NCBI GenBank assembly: GCA_900770015.1
Contig: CAAGIU010000054.1
Span: forward strand, 1 to 18,251
Reading direction: 5' to 3'
From: an uncultured Oscillospiraceae bacterium
Lineage (GTDB): Bacteria > Bacillota_A > Clostridia > Oscillospirales > Oscillospiraceae
DNA: 18,251 bases
Shown here: in pieces, positions 1 through 7,876 of the stretch
Numbering within the stretch: position 1 is the first letter of the stretch
Layout of the letters: every line of letters starts with the position of its first letter
The notes under the pieces: model-generated
What the model saw: the letters and a program-made list of their open reading frames with translations, nothing else
Databases searched by the model: none
Told to the model about the DNA's origin: nothing
Made by a program: the position numbers and the translations under genes

Positions 1-860
1 AGGTGGAAGTGGCCGTCGGCATGGGCAAAGGCGTGCAGGCCGTTGGTGGAATCCACCCCGAACTTGTCGGAGGAGATGAACACGGTGCCGGAGGTGCCCA
101 GGCTGATGTTGCAGGCGCCGTCGCCCACAGTGCCGGTGCCCACGGCGGCAGCGGCATTGTCGCCGGCGCCGGCCACCACCCTGGCGGTCTTGGGCAGGCC
201 GATATCGGCGGTCACATTGCCGATGACCTCGAAGCTCTCATACAGCTTGGGCATCTGCGCTTCGGAAACGCCGCAGATCTCCAGCATCTGACTGGACCAG
301 CACTTGTTGGCCACATCCAGCAGCAGCATGCCGGAGGCATCGGAATAGTCACAGGCATGAACGCCGGTGAGCTTATAGTTAATGAAGTCCTTGGGCAGCA
401 TGATCTTTTTGATCTTTGCGAAGTTCTCGGGCTCGTTCTTCTGGACCCAGAGGATCTTGGGCGCGGTAAAGCCGGCGAAGGCGATGTTGGCGGTCAGCTC
501 GGACAGCTTTTCCTTGCCGATAACGCCGTTCAGATATTCTACTTCCCGGAAGGTGCGGCCGTCGTTCCACAGAATGGCCGGACGGATCACATTGTCGTTC
601 TCATCCAGAATGACCAGGCCGTGCATCTGGCCGCCGCAGCCGATACCGGCAACATCATTCACATCGATGCCGGAGGTCAACTCCTTCAGACCGTCCTGAA
701 CCGCGGTCCACCAGTCCTCGGGGTTCTGCTCAGACCAGCCGGGGTTGGGAAAATACAGCGGATATTCCCGGGAAACGGAGCCGCAGATTTTGCCTGCGCC
801 GTCCACCAGCAGCAGCTTGACGGCGGAAGTGCCCAGATCGATACCGATAAAATATTGCAT
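1..860 (-). CDS. xylB: Xylulokinase (FGGY family), 3' end cut by window edge
   Basis: Phosphorylates D-xylulose to D-xylulose 5-phosphate in the cytoplasm, feeding the pentose phosphate pathway. About 286 codons are present; the family is usually near 490-500, so the C-terminal ATP-binding half is missing only because the window ends. Seen in the translation: the N-terminal phosphate loop GIDLGTSAVK (residues 6-15), the substrate motif GIGCGGQMHG (72-81), ILWNDGRT (96-103), and the catalytic-base region AGAGDNAAAAVGTG (from 230), whose Asp234 matches the catalytic Asp of E. coli XylB. The segment NISLGTSGT begins the second phosphate motif. The ATG at 858-860 has a good AGGAGGC site at 867-873. 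It lies on the same strand as, and downstream of, the AraC-type gene, which may control it. The QMHG motif favours xylulose over glycerol or ribulose as substrate. Confidence 0.93.
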   Translation of the reverse strand, partial: MQYFIGIDLGTSAVKLLLVDGAGKICGSVSREYPLYFPNPGWSEQNPEDWWTAVQDGLKELTSGIDVNDVAGIGCGGQMHGLVILDENDNVIRPAILWNDGRTFREVEYLNGVIGKEKLSELTANIAFAGFTAPKILWVQKNEPENFAKIKKIMLPKDFINYKLTGVHACDYSDASGMLLLDVANKCWSSQMLEICGVSEAQMPKLYESFEVIGNVTADIGLPKTARVVAGAGDNAAAAVGTGTVGDGACNISLGTSGTVFISSDKFGVDSTNGLHAFAHADGHFH

Positions 861-922
861 GGAAATGCCTCCTGTGTAAATTTTTTCAGCTTTTCCTTTT
901 CTGTGAAGAAACGCTGTAAGAT

Positions 923-977
923 GGCATGATGCCTGATTTCGTCTTTCAGTTTAATACAGGATCCCTGCTTTTCGCAA
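923..977 (-). promoter_or_regulatory. Candidate xylB promoter with an 11-bp palindrome
   Basis: Reading the minus strand, TTGCGA (972-977) and TATTAA (951-956) are separated by 15 bp; a variant TTAAAC -10 would give 17 bp. Both matches are weak. Just downstream, at 923-933, GGCATGATGCC is a palindrome with 5-bp arms, placed where a repressor bound there would block initiation or early elongation. This 220-bp AT-rich gap between xylB and the araC-type gene contains no reading frame I would call a gene. Confidence 0.35.
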
Positions 978-1080
978 TAGGAAGTTCCCTGTTTTTATTA
1001 GACAAATTTGCTTTTTTCGTTTTTTCGTCATATCCTCCATTTTGAAGTTCTGATAATTGTGCAAAAAGGCAGGCATCTGA

Positions 1081-1995
1081 TTATCCCCGCAGGGAGGCGA
1101 TGATGGATTTGCTCTGCTCGTCGGTATAAAACCGTTCCAGAGAATGGATGCTGTGGTGAATCACTGCATTTTCCGGTTTTTTCAGGGAAAACTTGTACTG
1201 TTCCGGCGTCATGCCGAACTGCTTTTTGAAGGCCGCGGAAAAATAGCGGTAGTCGGAAAAGCCGGATTCCAGGCAAACGGCAGTGAGCTTCTCCTCTCCC
1301 CCGGCAATCAGCTTACAGGCGCAGTTGACCCGGACGGAATTGACATATTCCTGAAAGCTCTGGTTCAGCGTACTCTTGATAAAATGGGACAGGTAGCTCA
1401 TGGAGAAGCCCTCCGCCTCGGCAAAATCCGACAGGCGGATCTTGTGCATATAGTTTTCATCCACAAACCGAATGAGCGATGCCAGCCGCTTGTTCCGTTT
1501 TTCCTGGCTGATGCGCTCTTCTCTGGTAATCGCCCGGACCGGGCAGCGGCTCAGCACTGTATGGAAGGTCAGGCATGCCTTGCCCACGCAGAAAAGCGAG
1601 CTGTAGGACTCCTTTGACAGATACGCCTGCGCCACCTCCAGAAGCTCCCTGCGGATCGACCGGGACAGCTCCTCTCCCAGATGGGGATTCAGCCGGGTTG
1701 ACTCCAGCACCAGGTCATTTTCCAGCCGCAGCAGCTCCGGCGACACCTGCAGACACAGGAAGGTGCTGTTCTCATCAACCTTATGGAGCTCATGGGGCTC
1801 ATTGGGCTGGAACAGGAGCAGATCGTCCTTTTCCGCCCGGAAGGAGCCTCCGCCCACGCTTACCAGAAGCGGATGGTCCAGAACCCACATCATTTCCCAC
1901 TCGGGATGGAAATGAGGGGTGCGGTAGTCCACCGTATTCAGAAAGACTGTCATGCCGGAAATCCTGCCGTGACGTATGATCTCCAGTTCGTTCAT
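1081..1995 (-). CDS. AraC/XylS-family transcriptional regulator
   Basis: A 304-residue DNA-binding regulator. The N-terminal part (about 20-80) looks like a small cupin sensor domain, with HFHPEWEMMWVL (28-39) and a LLLFQPNEPHEL stretch (59-70) typical of sugar-responsive AraC proteins. The C-terminal 100 residues hold the two helix-turn-helix motifs: the first around LSDFAEAEGFSMSYLSHFIK (188-207), the second around TAVCLESGFSDYRYFSAAFK (238-257), followed by GMTPEQYK. The ATG at 1993-1995 has a purine-rich stretch upstream. It is divergent from smsC (186 bp gap) and upstream of xylB on the same strand, so a role in pentose genes is plausible but inferred; the ligand cannot be told from sequence. 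Confidence 0.9.
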   Translation of the reverse strand: MNELEIIRHGRISGMTVFLNTVDYRTPHFHPEWEMMWVLDHPLLVSVGGGSFRAEKDDLLLFQPNEPHELHKVDENSTFLCLQVSPELLRLENDLVLESTRLNPHLGEELSRSIRRELLEVAQAYLSKESYSSLFCVGKACLTFHTVLSRCPVRAITREERISQEKRNKRLASLIRFVDENYMHKIRLSDFAEAEGFSMSYLSHFIKSTLNQSFQEYVNSVRVNCACKLIAGGEEKLTAVCLESGFSDYRYFSAAFKKQFGMTPEQYKFSLKKPENAVIHHSIHSLERFYTDEQSKSIIASLRG

Positions 1996-2038
1996 GGAAA
2001 AACCCGCCCTTTCTCACACATTTGATTCCTTTTGACCT

Positions 2039-2068
2039 ATATTAGCATATTATCCGCACTTTGCGCAA
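2039..2068 (-). promoter_or_regulatory. Candidate promoter of the araC-type gene
   Basis: On the minus strand TTGCGC (2063-2068), an 18-bp spacer and TAATAT (2039-2044) precede the gene by about 45 bp. A second TAATAT occurs 8 bp upstream of the first, so the exact -10 is uncertain. Confidence 0.4.
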
Positions 2069-2107
2069 CCGAATTTGAAAAAAAGAATCCGGTTATGAGA
2101 AAACCTG

Positions 2108-2136
2108 TTGAATCCTTTGGGAAAATAGTGTAGAAT
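2108..2136 (+). promoter_or_regulatory. Sigma-A type promoter of smsCB
   Basis: TTGAAT (2108-2113), exactly 17 bp, then TAGAAT (2131-2136), each one or two bases from consensus. Transcription would start near 2143, giving a leader of about 40 nt before the smsC start. It lies back to back with the araC-type promoter. Confidence 0.7.
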
Positions 2137-2181
2137 ACTTTGTTGAGACGTTCTATAAACTTTTTGGAGGATAGGAACCCT

Positions 2182-2925
2182 ATGTTACAGATCAAAGATC
2201 TTTCCTTTGACGTTTCGGACGAAAAGGGACAGAAGGAAATCATTCAGCATCTGAACCTGAACCTGGACGAGGGCAAATTTGTGGTCATCACCGGCCCCAA
2301 CGGCAGCGGAAAGTCCACCCTGGCCAAGCTGATTGCGGGCATTGAGAAGCCCACAGCAGGTAAAATATTCTTCGACGGCACCGATATCACCGAATGCTCC
2401 ATCACCGACCGGGCCAATATGGGCATCAGCTTTGCCCTGCAGCAGCCCGTCCGCTTCAAGGGCATCACCGTGCTGGATCTGCTGCGGCTGGCTGCAAAAA
2501 AGCGGCTCACCGTGGCTGAGGCCTGCAGCTACCTTTCCGAGGTGGGCCTGTGTGCCAAGGATTATGTCAATCGCGAAGTCAACGCTTCCCTTTCCGGCGG
2601 TGAACTCAAGCGCATCGAAATCGCCACGGTTCTGGCCCGGGGCACCCGGCTGTCTATTTTTGACGAGCCGGAAGCGGGCATCGACCTGTGGAGCTTTCAG
2701 AGTCTCATCAAGGTCTTCCGCCATATGCGTGATACCATCAACGGAACCATTCTGATCATCTCCCATCAGGAGCGCATTCTGGACATCGCCGACGAGATCA
2801 TCGTCCTGGCCGACGGCGGCATCCGCAGTCGGGGCACCAAGGAAGAGATCATGCCCGAGCTGATGCGCAGCGCCGATATTTCCAGAAGCTGTTCCAGAAT
2901 CGCAGAAGGAGGAGACAACGCATGA
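2182..2925 (+). CDS. smsC: SufC-like ABC ATPase of a minimal SUF-type Fe-S cluster assembly system (SmsC)
   Basis: A 247-residue soluble ATPase that powers Fe-S cluster assembly with its SufB-like partner; it is not a membrane transporter. Walker A GPNGSGKST is at 38-46, the signature LSGGELKR at 137-144, Walker B with DEPEAGID around 157-168 and the switch His in ISHQ at 195. The EPEAGIDLW stretch after Walker B is the SufC form rather than the EPT/EPL of transporters. The ATG at 2182 is chosen because GGAGG at 2166-2170 lies 11 nt upstream; an in-frame ATG at 2140 has no such site. The stop overlaps the next start by 4 nt (ATGA, 2922-2925), so translation is probably coupled. No membrane permease gene is nearby, and the partner is SufB/D-like, which fixes the role. 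The sms name follows the published SUF-like minimal system; many databases label it sufC. Confidence 0.92.
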   Translation: MLQIKDLSFDVSDEKGQKEIIQHLNLNLDEGKFVVITGPNGSGKSTLAKLIAGIEKPTAGKIFFDGTDITECSITDRANMGISFALQQPVRFKGITVLDLLRLAAKKRLTVAEACSYLSEVGLCAKDYVNREVNASLSGGELKRIEIATVLARGTRLSIFDEPEAGIDLWSFQSLIKVFRHMRDTINGTILIISHQERILDIADEIIVLADGGIRSRGTKEEIMPELMRSADISRSCSRIAEGGDNA

Positions 2926-3842
2926 TGGATGAAATTCAGATGCGTCTGCTTCAGGAGATTGCAGACCTGCACACCGTCCCCGAAGGGGCCTACAACATCC
3001 GCGCCAACAGCGGTCTGGCAGGCAGAAACACCACCGCCAACATCGATATCGTCTCCAAGGAAGACGGCAGCGGCATCGATATCCATATCAAACCCGGCAC
3101 CAAAAAGGAAAGCGTCCACATCCCCGTGGTGCTCAGCGAAAGCGGCCTGAAGGAAACCGTGTACAACGATTTTTACATTGGCGAGGATTCCGATGTGGTC
3201 ATCGTCGCAGGCTGTGGCATTCACAACTGCGGCGTCCAGGATTCCCAGCACGACGGCGTACACCGCTTCTTTGTCGGAAAGGGTGCCCACATCAAATATG
3301 TGGAAAAGCACTACGGTGAAGGCGACGGCACCGGCAAGCGGATTCTGAACCCCGTCACCGAGGTCACCATGGAGGAAGACAGCTCCATGGAGATGGAAAT
3401 GGTGCAGATCAAGGGTGTTGACTCCACCATCCGCACCACCCGTGCCACCCTGGCGGCAGGAGCCTCTCTGGTTGTCCGGGAGCGCCTGATGACCCACGGT
3501 GAGCAGTGGGCTGAGAGCATCTACACCACCGACCTCAACGGCGACGGCGCCAGAGCCGATGTGGTCTCCCGCAGCGTTGCCAAGGATAAGTCCTATCAGA
3601 AATTCGACTCCCGGATCACCGGCAATGCCGCCTGCACGGGCCACACCGAGTGCGATGCCATCATCATGGGCGATGCCAGGATCCTGGCCGTGCCCCAGCT
3701 GGAGGCCAACCACATCGACGCCGCTCTGATCCACGAGGCAGCCATCGGCAAGATCGCCGGTGAGCAGATCATCAAGCTCATGACCCTGGGCCTGACCGAG
3801 GAAGAAGCTGAGGAGCAGATCGTCAACGGCTTCCTGAAATAA
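2922..3842 (+). CDS. smsB: Short SufB/SufD-family Fe-S scaffold protein (SmsB)
   Basis: A 306-residue member of the SufBD beta-helix family that pairs with the preceding ATPase to build Fe-S clusters. It is much shorter than classical SufB (about 460-495) and lacks their N-terminal extension. Residues that matter in E. coli SufB/SufD can be matched by eye: ECD with Cys244 aligns with SufB Cys405, and IHEAAIGKI with His271-Glu272 aligns with the HEA motif near SufB His433/SufD His360. A second Cys/His patch, CGIHNC then QHDG (Cys98, Cys103, His110), is also present. The C-terminal EEAEEQIVNGFLK is typical of the family. No sufD, sufS, sufU or sufE gene accompanies it, so sulfur supply must come from elsewhere. 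Start by ATGA overlap with smsC; an ATGATG gives two possible Met codons. Confidence 0.9.
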   Translation: MMDEIQMRLLQEIADLHTVPEGAYNIRANSGLAGRNTTANIDIVSKEDGSGIDIHIKPGTKKESVHIPVVLSESGLKETVYNDFYIGEDSDVVIVAGCGIHNCGVQDSQHDGVHRFFVGKGAHIKYVEKHYGEGDGTGKRILNPVTEVTMEEDSSMEMEMVQIKGVDSTIRTTRATLAAGASLVVRERLMTHGEQWAESIYTTDLNGDGARADVVSRSVAKDKSYQKFDSRITGNAACTGHTECDAIIMGDARILAVPQLEANHIDAALIHEAAIGKIAGEQIIKLMTLGLTEEEAEEQIVNGFLK

Positions 3843-3863
3843 TCCCTGTCCCTGAACCCAAGC

Positions 3864-3903
3864 CCGCCCTGCCTGTACGTTCCCCACAGGCGGGGCGGTT
3901 TTT
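3864..3903 (+). terminator. Intrinsic terminator of smsCB
   Basis: A 13-bp GC-rich stem, CCGCCCTGCCTGT (3864-3876) with ACAGGCGGGGCGG (3886-3898), one G-U pair, 9-nt loop, followed directly by five T (3899-3903). It begins 21 nt after the smsB stop. Confidence 0.9.
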
Positions 3904-3967
3904 GCAGACCAAAATCACAAATTTTTTTGATTTCATTCCGAATAATTCACTATTTTTCACAAAGCAA

Positions 3968-3996
3968 TTGCATTCCATTTTGGAACATGCTAAAAT
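3968..3996 (+). promoter_or_regulatory. Promoter of the kinase-araD operon with an internal palindrome
   Basis: TTGCAT (3968-3973), 17 bp, TAAAAT (3991-3996). The spacer contains TTCCA TTT TGGAA (3973-3985), a 5-bp inverted repeat overlapping the end of the -35 box, positioned as an operator where a repressor would exclude RNA polymerase. The leader would be about 60 nt. Confidence 0.6.
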
Positions 3997-4064
3997 ACGA
4001 TTGCCAAATAGAAATTGAATTCCTCCGCAGGAAATCTGCGCATCACAAACGAAGGAGAATGATT

Positions 4065-5624
4065 ATGGATCTGAAAAACACCGCCCTTGGCATTGAGCTG
4101 GGTTCCACCCGCATCAAGGCCGTTCTGATCGACGAAAACCACATTCCTGTGGCCTCCGGCTCCCATGAATGGGAGAACCAGCTGGTAAACGGCATCTGGA
4201 CCTACTCCATGGAGGCCGTCCGTACCGGCATTCAGGACTGCTATGCCCAGCTGAAGAAGGACGTTATGGCAAAGTTCGGCGTGGAGCTGACCGAGGTCGG
4301 CGCCATCGGTGTGTCCGCCATGATGCACGGTTATCTGCCCTTTGACAAGGACGGCAACCAGCTGGCAAGCTTCCGCACCTGGAGAAACACCATCACCGGC
4401 GAAGCCGCCGAGAAGCTCAGCGCAGAACTGAACTTCAACATTCCCCAGCGCTGGAGCATCGCCCACCTGTATCAAGCTATTTTGAACAAGGAATCCCATG
4501 TGAGTGATATCGCATTCCTGACCACCCTGGCAGGCTACATCCACTACATCCTCACCGGCGAAAAAGTCATGGGCATTGGCGAAGCCTCCGGCATGTTCCC
4601 CATCGACTCCGAAAAGCTGGACTATGACGAAACCATGGTGCAAAAGTTTGATGCCATCAGCGGTCAGAGCTGGAAGCTGCGGGATATCCTTCCCAAGGTT
4701 CTGTGCGCCGGTGACAACGGCGGCACCCTGACCGAAAGCGGTGCCAGATTCCTGGATCCTGCCGGTACTCTGAAGGCCGGTATTCCCGTGGCTCCCTGTG
4801 AGGGTGACGCAGGCACCGGCATGGCTGCCACCAACTCCGTCCGCGTCCGCACCGGCAACGTCTCCGCCGGTACCTCTGACTTCGCCATGCTGGTCACCGA
4901 TCACGCCCTGGGTGTGCACCGGGAGATCGACATGGTCACCACCCCCGCAGGCGCTCCCGTCGCCATGGTGCACTGCAACAACTGCACCTCCGACATCAAC
5001 GCCTGGGTGGGTCTGTTGGGTGAGTTCGCCGCCTTTATCGGCGCGCCCCAGGACAAGGGCAAGCTGTTCACCATGCTGTTCAAAAAAGCGCTGGATGGAG
5101 ATGCCGACTGCGGCGGCCTGCTGAGCTACAACTACTTCTCCGGCGAGGGTGTCACCGATCTGGATGAGGGCCGTCCCGTCTTTGCCCGGACCCCCAACGC
5201 CAGCTTCAGCCTGGCAAACTTCATGCGCACCCACATTCTGTCCGCTTTGGCTACGCTGAAAATCGGCCTCGATATTCTGACCAAGGAAGAGAACGTGGAA
5301 GTGGACAAGCTATACGGCCACGGCGGCTTCTTCAAGACACCGGAAGTGGGTCAGAGAATGCTGTCCGCAGCCATCGGCGCTCCCGTCTCCTGCATGGAGA
5401 CCGCCGGCGAGGGCGGCCCCTACGGTATGGCTCTGCTGGCTGCCTACATGGTTCGCAAGGCCGACGGCGAAACCCTGGCCGACTATCTGGACAACCGCGT
5501 CTTTGCCGGTGCCGACGCCACCACGCTGATGGCCGACCAGTCCGACATCGACGGTTTCAACGCGTTCCTGGATCGCTACAAGAGCGCATTCATCATGGAA
5601 AAAGCAGCTGTGGAGGGACTGTAA
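4065..5624 (+). CDS. FGGY-family carbohydrate kinase, probable L-ribulokinase
   Basis: A 519-residue sugar kinase of the FGGY fold. The N-terminal phosphate loop [10 protein letters not shown] is at 9-18; [12 protein letters not shown] is the substrate-side counterpart of the QMHG motif of Xyl[11 protein letters not shown] carries the likely catalytic Asp; [13 protein letters not shown] is the second phosphate motif; [16 protein letters not shown] is the adenosine-binding end. ATG 4065 is chosen because AAGGAG (4052-4057) lies 7 nt upstream; the longer in-frame start at 3927 precedes the promoter. The next gene is a clear L-ribulose-5-phosphate 4-epimerase one base after the stop, so L-ribulose is the most likely substrate. 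It does not look like classical AraB; it may belong to the separate ribulokinase group (AraK) reported in clostridia. Substrate is inferred from context; another pentulose is possible. Confidence 0.87.
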   Translation: MDLKNTALGIELGSTRIKAVLIDENHIPVASGSHEWENQLVNGIWTYSMEAVRTGIQDCYAQLKKDVMAKFGVELTEVGAIGVSAMMHGYLPFDKDGNQLASFRTWRNTITGEAAEKLSAELNFNIPQRWSIAHLYQAILNKESHVSDIAFLTTLAGYIHYILTGEKVMGIGEASGMFPIDSEKLDYDETMVQKFDAISGQSWKLRDILPKVLCAGDNGGTLTESGARFLDPAGTLKAGIPVAPCEGDAGTGMAATNSVRVRTGNVSAGTSDFAMLVTDHALGVHREIDMVTTPAGAPVAMVHCNNCTSDINAWVGLLGEFAAFIGAPQDKGKLFTMLFKKALDGDADCGGLLSYNYFSGEGVTDLDEGRPVFARTPNASFSLANFMRTHILSALATLKIGLDILTKEENVEVDKLYGHGGFFKTPEVGQRMLSAAIGAPVSCMETAGEGGPYGMALLAAYMVRKADGETLADYLDNRVFAGADATTLMADQSDIDGFNAFLDRYKSAFIMEKAAVEGL

Positions 5625-5625
5625 T

Positions 5626-6321
5626 ATGCTGGAAGAACTGAAAGAGAAGGTCTATCTTGCCAATATGGAGCTTCCCAAGCGGAATCTCGTCACCTATACC
5701 TGGGGCAACGTCTCCGGCATTGACCGGGAATCCGGCCTCTTTGTCATCAAGCCCAGCGGCGTAGACTACGATGTCCTGAGACCCGGCGACATGGTGGTCA
5801 TGGATCTGCAGGGCAACAAGGTGGAGGGAAAGCTGAATCCCTCCTCCGACACCAAGACCCACATGGTACTCTACCGGGAATTCCCCCAGATCGGCGGCAT
5901 CGTCCACACCCACAGCCCCTATGCCGTGGGTTGGGCCCAGGCCGGTGAGGATATCCCCTGCTACGGCACCACCCACGCCGATTATTTCTACGGCAGCATC
6001 CCCTGCGTCCGTCACCTGACAAAGGAAGAACTGGACGAGGACTATGAGCTGAACACCGGCAACGCCATCGTGGAGACCTTCCGGGCAAGAGGTCTGGACC
6101 CCAAGGCTGTTCCCGCTGTCATCTGCCACAGCCACGGTCCCTTCACCTGGGGCAAGGATGCCGCGCAGGCCGTCTACCACGCCGTGGTTCTGGAAGAGGT
6201 GGCCAAGATGGGCATTTTCACCCGCATGGTCAGTCCCGCCTCCGCTCCCGCTCCCCAGTACCTGCAGGACAAGCATTACATGCGCAAGCACGGTCCCAAC
6301 GCCTATTACGGCCAGAAATAA
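5626..6321 (+). CDS. araD: L-ribulose-5-phosphate 4-epimerase
   Basis: Converts L-ribulose 5-phosphate to D-xylulose 5-phosphate, the last step of bacterial L-arabinose breakdown. At 231 residues it matches E. coli AraD in length and residue for residue over most motifs: LVTYTWGNVS (21-30), KPSGVDY (42-48), SSDTKTH with Asp75, the zinc ligands His94 and His96 in GGIVHTHSPY, TTHADYFYG with Asp119, the third zinc ligand His170 in CHSHGPFTWG, and the C-terminal KHGPNAYYG with Tyr228. These correspond to E. coli Asp76, His95, His97, Asp120, His171 and Tyr229, so the enzyme should be active. The ATG follows the kinase stop by one base, with GGAGGG (5612-5617) inside the kinase end as ribosome site, so the two genes are one transcript. 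No araA isomerase is in the window. Confidence 0.95.
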   Translation: MLEELKEKVYLANMELPKRNLVTYTWGNVSGIDRESGLFVIKPSGVDYDVLRPGDMVVMDLQGNKVEGKLNPSSDTKTHMVLYREFPQIGGIVHTHSPYAVGWAQAGEDIPCYGTTHADYFYGSIPCVRHLTKEELDEDYELNTGNAIVETFRARGLDPKAVPAVICHSHGPFTWGKDAAQAVYHAVVLEEVAKMGIFTRMVSPASAPAPQYLQDKHYMRKHGPNAYYGQK

Positions 6322-6328
6322 ATAGCAA

Positions 6329-6360
6329 CTCCCGGAGCACAAGCTCCGGGAGAATCTTTT
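6329..6360. terminator. Hairpin terminator between convergent araD and the DUF1934 gene
   Basis: A perfect 10-bp stem CTCCCGGAGC (6329-6338) / GCTCCGGGAG (6343-6352) with a 4-nt loop. On the plus strand AATCTTTT follows; on the minus strand TTGCTATTTATTT follows. It starts 7 nt after the araD stop and 15 nt beyond the end of the opposing gene, so it can serve both transcripts. Confidence 0.8.
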
Positions 6361-6366
6361 GGGGAA

Positions 6367-6789
6367 TTATCGGGCGCGGATATCCAGATGGTAGTCGATT
6401 TCCCCGGCCTCAGCGTTTTCGATGATGATGTTATAAACCAGGTCGATGGTGCCGCCGTCTTCCACGATGTCGAAAAAGACCCGGGTTGCCTGGACGCTGA
6501 TCATCAAGGCACCAAACTCCATCTGATACAGAGAGTCATGGGAAACACCCTCCTGGAAAACCATGGTGCTGACCAAACTTCCGGTGCGCGTCAGCGTCAC
6601 CTTCCCCGGCTCCACCCGAAAGGTGGTGGTCACACCGGCAAGGCCCGTCAGTTCGCTTTCCTCATAGGTGATGTCCCAGCCGCCGTCATGATAGGTCATG
6701 GTGCCCTCGGTGTCCAGCCGGATCACATCCGGTTCCTGGCCCACATAGCGCTGGCGGCCCTCGATGGAAAGGATCACGCTCCTGCTCAT
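6367..6789 (-). CDS. DUF1934 family protein (YwiB-like, calycin-type beta-barrel)
   Basis: A 140-residue soluble protein with alternating hydrophobic beta-strand pattern and no signal peptide. The N-terminus VILSIEGRQ (5-13), the GTMTYHDGGWDITYEES stretch (29-45) and the late NIIIENAEAGEIDYHLDIRAR end are characteristic of DUF1934, a small beta-barrel family of Firmicutes with no established function. Length matches the family. Its start overlaps the ddl stop by 4 nt (ATGA read on the minus strand, 6786-6789), so it is translationally coupled to ddl and last in the murC-ddl operon. The link to cell-wall synthesis is by position only; the same family is often found near other housekeeping genes. 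Confidence 0.82.
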   Translation of the reverse strand: MSRSVILSIEGRQRYVGQEPDVIRLDTEGTMTYHDGGWDITYEESELTGLAGVTTTFRVEPGKVTLTRTGSLVSTMVFQEGVSHDSLYQMEFGALMISVQATRVFFDIVEDGGTIDLVYNIIIENAEAGEIDYHLDIRAR

Positions 6790-7856
6790 TCCCGGCCCTC
6801 CATGGCAAGGTCAATCAACTCATCAATGAGCTGGGTGTAGGGAATGCCGCTGGCTGCAAAGAGTTTGGGGTACATGGAGATGGAGGTAAAGCCCGGAATG
6901 GTATTGATCTCGTTGAACACGATGCGGTTATCCCCATCGGTGACAAAGAAATCCACCCGGCTCAGCCCCCGACAGCCGATGGCCATATAGACCTTCACAG
7001 CCTGCTCACGGACGGCTTCCGCCACTTCTTCCGGGATTCTGGCGGGGATATAGGCAACGGAGGTATCCGTAATATACTTGGCTTCGTAGTCGTAGAACTC
7101 CGCACCGGAGTCAATTTCACCGCAGACAGAGGCCACAGGGCTGTCATTGCCCATGACAGCGACTTCGATCTCTTTGCCCCGGATAAATTCCTCCACCAGA
7201 ATCTTCTCATCATATACGGCGGCAGCAATCAACGCTCTGCGCAGCGCTTCCCCGTCGGCAGCCTTGGAAACGCCCACAGAGGAGCCGGTTCCGGCGGGCT
7301 TGACAAACATGGGATAGGGAAAACGGGATTCCAGGCAACGGATGATTTCCTCCATCCGGTTTTCCAGCTCGCTGCGGCGCACCAGCTGCCAGGCTGCCTG
7401 GGGCACCTTTTCCTGATCGCAGACCAGCTTGGTCAGTGTCTTATCCATGGCAACCGCAGAGGCAGCCACCTGAGGACCGACATAGGGAATCCCAGCCAGC
7501 TTCAGCAGACCCTGCATGGTGCCGTCCTCTCCGTTTTCGCCGTGGAGCACCGGGAATACCACATCGATGCGCTCGCGCACCACGCAGTCGCCCTCAAAGC
7601 TCAGCAGTCCCTGGCCCCGGACGGGGGAAATGGCAGCCCGGCGGTTTTCCGGGTAGGTCTTCCACTCCCCTGAGGGCAGCATGGAATAGTCCTTGCCGGT
7701 GAAGAGGATCCAGTCCCCTTCCTTGGTGATGCCCACGGGGAAGACATTGTACTTGCTGTGGTCAATATGGTTCAGCACGGATTCGGCACTGCGCAGGGAG
7801 ACCTCATGCTCCGGGCTCATGCCGCCGAACAGAATGCAAACACTGAGTTTCTTCAA
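6786..7856 (-). CDS. ddl: D-alanine--D-alanine ligase, TTG start
   Basis: ATP-dependent ligase that makes the D-Ala-D-Ala dipeptide for peptidoglycan. 356 residues. ATP-grasp features: LFGGMSPEHEVSLRS (9-23) with Glu16 matching E. coli DdlB Glu15, HGENGEDGTMQG (105-116), MFVKPAGTGSSVGVSK (183-198), the omega-loop YDYEAKYITD with Lys260-Tyr261 matching DdlB Lys215-Tyr216, and the metal-binding end RIVFNEINTIPGFT (311-324). The KY pair argues for D-Ala-D-Ala rather than the D-Ala-D-Lac ligases, which have His at the Tyr position. The start is TTG (7854-7856): GAGG lies 8 nt upstream, and the nearest upstream ATG is out of frame and soon stops. The gap to murC is only 20 bp, so the two are cotranscribed. 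Confidence 0.95.
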   Translation of the reverse strand: MKKLSVCILFGGMSPEHEVSLRSAESVLNHIDHSKYNVFPVGITKEGDWILFTGKDYSMLPSGEWKTYPENRRAAISPVRGQGLLSFEGDCVVRERIDVVFPVLHGENGEDGTMQGLLKLAGIPYVGPQVAASAVAMDKTLTKLVCDQEKVPQAAWQLVRRSELENRMEEIIRCLESRFPYPMFVKPAGTGSSVGVSKAADGEALRRALIAAAVYDEKILVEEFIRGKEIEVAVMGNDSPVASVCGEIDSGAEFYDYEAKYITDTSVAYIPARIPEEVAEAVREQAVKVYMAIGCRGLSRVDFFVTDGDNRIVFNEINTIPGFTSISMYPKLFAASGIPYTQLIDELIDLAMEGRE

Positions 7857-7876
7857 ACCAATCGCCTCATTTACAG

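Noticed and set aside
1..929. Plus-strand open frame of about 308 codons at the left edge
   Set aside because: It is antisense to xylB, whose catalytic motifs are read on the minus strand; it extends past the xylB ribosome site only by chance.
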